DNA of 7,159 nucleotides from Actinomycetales bacterium. Lineage in GTDB: Bacteria; Actinomycetota; Actinomycetes; Propionibacteriales; Nocardioidaceae. Below the pieces are notes generated by a model. That model saw only the letters and a list, made by a program, of their open reading frames with translations, ran no database searches and was not told where the DNA came from. The position numbers and the translations under genes are program-made. Where the stretch lies: NCBI GenBank assembly GCA_012513165.1, contig JAAZCT010000227.1, positions 1 through 7,159 on the forward strand. The letters are read 5' to 3'. The first letter of the stretch is position 1, and every line of letters starts with the position of its first letter. Positions 5,145-7,159 of this stretch are shown in pieces.

Positions 5145-6560
5145 ATGACGATCGACAACGCACCCAGTAGCGCCGCACTCGCGGGGGAATTCGCCACAGT
5201 CTCAAGCCTCATTAAGCACGCAAACGAAGCGGCCGAGGAAATCACCGGCAACGCCCGCATTGAGGCCGAATCGATTACGTCCGAAGCACAACGCACCGAA
5301 GCCGAAGCACAACTGCTCTACCGCGATGCGAAGAGCGTCCGCGCCGATGCCGATGCTCTCCTAGCTCGCGCCGAAGAGAGTTTCGCCACCGCGAAGTCCG
5401 ATGCTGAACGCATGATGCAGGCCGCAACTGAGCAGGCCGAACTCGTACTTAGTTCAGCCCAAGCCCATCGGGACGAACTCCTGGGGAACGCCGAGTCCCA
5501 GGCCTCCCGCATCGTCGACGAAGCCAGCGAATCAATCGCAGAAGCCCGCAACACTGCAGACCGGATCTTGGGCCACGCCCACACCGAACGTGAACGCATC
5601 ATCAATTCCACACAAACGGAACTCGCACAGCTTCGCAAGACCACGATCGAAGTGACCGACAAGCAAGTGTGCGACGCCACCGCCCACGCGACCCAACTTG
5701 TCGAAGCTGCTCAAGCCGAAGCCGACACCACTCGCAAGTCGGCCCAAGAAGAGGCCGAGGCCCTCATCGCTGGGGCACAAACTGCTGCGAACGAAGCACA
5801 AGCCGAAGCCGAACTTCTGCACGGCGAAGCTAAGACTGCTGCCGCTGCCACCCTCGAGGAAGCCAGCACCGAGGCCGCACTCATCCGCAGCAACGCAAAC
5901 GAAGTCCTCGCGTACGCGAAGGAAGAGTCTCTCCGTCGAACTGCAGAACTCGAGACCGCTCTGGAGAAGCGCCGCCGCGAAACCCACCAACTTCACACCG
6001 AGGCTCTGCGCAGCGTCCGGAGCCGGACCCAAGCCACACTCGATGCAGTACGCGCTAAGACGACGGTCGAAATCGCGGAAGCCAAAACCGAAGCACGCTC
6101 AATCGTCAAAGCAGCAAACCAGATTCTCTCGCAGGCAGAATCGACTGTTACCGACATCGTTAAGGAAGCTCAGCAAGAAGCCGAGCGCATGGTCACCAAC
6201 GCAGAACATGCCGCAGAACAAGCTCGGGTCAGAGCCGAACAAGCGACCAGCCACGCTGAAGAGAGTGCGCGTGCGCTGCGCACCAAAGCGACCGAGGAAG
6301 CACTCGAGGCTCGACGCGCCTCGCACGCCGAGTTGGACAACCGTCGCTCCGAGGCATTCCGAATCATCACCCACGCGAAGCAAGAATCGAGTAACCTTCG
6401 TTCGGAAGCAGAATCGATCTTGAAAGCCGCCCGGCTCGAAGTCGATCATCTAGTTCGTCGTCGTGATGCGATCGCAGACGAACTAACCAGGATGACTGAC
6501 ACTATTGGGCGGTTGACAGGCACAGGCTCTCCGCTCCACGATGAGACTTTAGAGAAGTAG
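5145..6560 (+). CDS. Long hendecad coiled-coil protein, Scy-like
   Basis: This 471-residue, Ala/Glu/Arg-rich protein contains only two prolines (7 and 463), leaving 455 consecutive proline-free residues, no tryptophan, and a single cysteine (C176). An 11-residue periodicity is readable: small or aliphatic residues recur at V65, A76, A87, A98, R109, A120, I131, L142, I153 and again at I320, A331, A342, A353, A364, A375, A386, L397, I408. Between the two arms is a more basic segment (about 263-310) with KRRR at 275-278. The C-terminus (430-458) changes to a heptad-like stretch containing RRRDAIADEL (438-447). There is no signal peptide, membrane segment or N-terminal DivIVA domain. This matches the style of Scy, the scaffold that organises polar growth in Streptomyces, but is much shorter than Scy of S. 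coelicolor. It is followed 29 bp later by a DivIVA/FilP-like gene. Role in polar growth or division is inferred from architecture and neighbourhood; coiled coils align easily by composition, so orthology is uncertain. Confidence 0.8.
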   Translation: MTIDNAPSSAALAGEFATVSSLIKHANEAAEEITGNARIEAESITSEAQRTEAEAQLLYRDAKSVRADADALLARAEESFATAKSDAERMMQAATEQAELVLSSAQAHRDELLGNAESQASRIVDEASESIAEARNTADRILGHAHTERERIINSTQTELAQLRKTTIEVTDKQVCDATAHATQLVEAAQAEADTTRKSAQEEAEALIAGAQTAANEAQAEAELLHGEAKTAAAATLEEASTEAALIRSNANEVLAYAKEESLRRTAELETALEKRRRETHQLHTEALRSVRSRTQATLDAVRAKTTVEIAEAKTEARSIVKAANQILSQAESTVTDIVKEAQQEAERMVTNAEHAAEQARVRAEQATSHAEESARALRTKATEEALEARRASHAELDNRRSEAFRIITHAKQESSNLRSEAESILKAARLEVDHLVRRRDAIADELTRMTDTIGRLTGTGSPLHDETLEK

Positions 6561-6574
6561 CCCTATGCCCTAAG

Positions 6575-6580
6575 AAAGGA
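6575..6580 (+). promoter_or_regulatory. Ribosome binding site of the second coiled-coil gene
   Basis: AAAGGA lies 9 nt before the ATG at 6590, in the 29-bp gap after the preceding stop. It decides the start of the gene that runs off the right edge. No promoter or terminator fits in the gap, so the two coiled-coil genes are probably one transcript. Confidence 0.7.
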
Positions 6581-6589
6581 ACGCTGACT

Positions 6590-7159
6590 ATGAGCGTCGA
6601 CAACCAGGAGTTCCGTCTAGTCCTTAACGGATACGAACCAACCGAGGTTGATGCTCTACGCAGGGCGTTGCTTTCTAAGTTCGACGAAGCCGCAGCAGGT
6701 ATTACCCCCCGATCAGCCGACGCCTCCATCGCGCTAGAAACCCCAGCAGATTCCTTCGGCAAGCGACTTACGAAAATCTTGGCCCTCGCCGAAGAAGAGG
6801 CCACCGAGATCCGCAGCTCCGCTTCGGCTCGCGCGGAAGAACTCCGCAGCGACGTTGAAATCACCACCACTCAACTGCGTAAAGACGCCGACGAGTACGC
6901 CACAAACCGCACCGACGAAGCCGAGTCGTTTGCCAGCAAGCTTCTCGCTGACACCGAGGCAAAAGCCGAAGCGATGGTAGCCGATGCCACCGCCGAAGCA
7001 GCAGCTATGCGTGAAGCGGCTTCCACCGTGCTCGACGAACAAAAAGCCAAAGCCGCCGAAGCTGAAGCCGCCTTCGAACGCAAGATGGAAGATCTCCGCG
7101 AAAAGGCTGAAGCCAAACTCCGCGCGTTCCTCGACGATCACCAAACTCGGATGCACGAC
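6590..7159 (+). CDS. DivIVA/FilP-like coiled-coil protein, C-terminus beyond the right edge
   Basis: This reading frame is open for 190 codons to the last base of the window, with no stop. It begins MSVDNQEFRLVLNGYEPTEV. The F8...GYEPTEVDAL (14-23) part matches the N-terminal DivIVA pattern (aromatic residue, basic/hydrophobic turn, GYD..EVD) that binds curved membrane and marks cell poles. After a linker with prolines (40, 52), FGKRLTKILALAEEEA (56-71) resembles the start of the FilP rod, and an 11-residue periodicity follows: I63, I74, L85, L96, (R107), L118, M129, M140. The protein is expected to be a cytoplasmic, filament-forming coiled coil. In Streptomyces, filP and scy are neighbours and both proteins interact with DivIVA at the hyphal tip; the same order of ideas fits here. 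The predicted start is supported by AAAGGA 9 nt upstream. It could instead be a generic DivIVA-domain protein; total length and C-terminus are not visible. Confidence 0.8.
   Translation, partial: MSVDNQEFRLVLNGYEPTEVDALRRALLSKFDEAAAGITPRSADASIALETPADSFGKRLTKILALAEEEATEIRSSASARAEELRSDVEITTTQLRKDADEYATNRTDEAESFASKLLADTEAKAEAMVADATAEAAAMREAASTVLDEQKAKAAEAEAAFERKMEDLREKAEAKLRAFLDDHQTRMHD

Noticed and set aside
5712..5812. Repeated 14-mer CAAGCCGAAGCCGA at 5712-5725 and 5799-5812, as a possible DNA repeat element
   Set aside because: It encodes the same Gln-Ala-Glu-Ala stretch and is explained by the repetitive coiled-coil protein and codon preference.
5698..6423. 241-codon plus-strand frame inside the Scy-like gene
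   Set aside because: It is a frame-shifted reading of the repetitive GCC-GAA codons, giving Lys/Pro/Arg-rich sequence with no start signal; the coiled-coil frame explains the region better.
1..7159. CRISPR array, insertion sequence, prophage or defence system
   Set aside because: There are no regularly spaced repeats, terminal inverted repeats, transposase or integrase motifs. The tRNA has no duplicated 3' end nearby that would suggest an attachment site.

Overview
The window looks like chromosomal DNA from an actinobacterium of medium-high GC. The evidence is a DUF2520 Rossmann gene translationally coupled to panC (an arrangement familiar from actinobacteria), a tRNA without an encoded CCA end, and a pair of long hendecad coiled-coil genes of the kind found near the cell poles of actinomycetes. 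I cannot name a genus. No insertion sequence, phage gene, CRISPR array or rRNA is visible, and no gap between genes exceeds about 170 bases.

Left part (1-1608, minus strand): a two-gene pantothenate operon. The DUF2520 Rossmann-fold protein comes first and overlaps the panC start by an ATGA. panC runs off the left edge. A good sigma70-type promoter (1665-1692, minus) and a perfect 12-bp palindrome in the predicted 5' leader lie in the 119-bp divergent spacer.

Middle (1728-4972, plus strand): a stand-alone polysaccharide pyruvyl transferase-family protein with an extra C-terminal coiled coil and basic tail, then tRNA-Lys(UUU), then a SulP-family anion transporter with a C-terminal STAS domain. 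These three look functionally unrelated to one another.

Right part (5145-7159, plus strand): two consecutive coiled-coil genes 29 bp apart. The first encodes 471 residues, is free of proline from residue 8 to 462 and shows an 11-residue periodicity. The second starts with a DivIVA-like motif, continues into the same 11-residue periodicity, and is still open at the right edge after 190 codons. Together they resemble the Scy/FilP polar cytoskeleton pair of Streptomyces, and they are the most interesting part of the window. A 172-bp spacer before them holds a possible promoter and an AT-rich inverted repeat.
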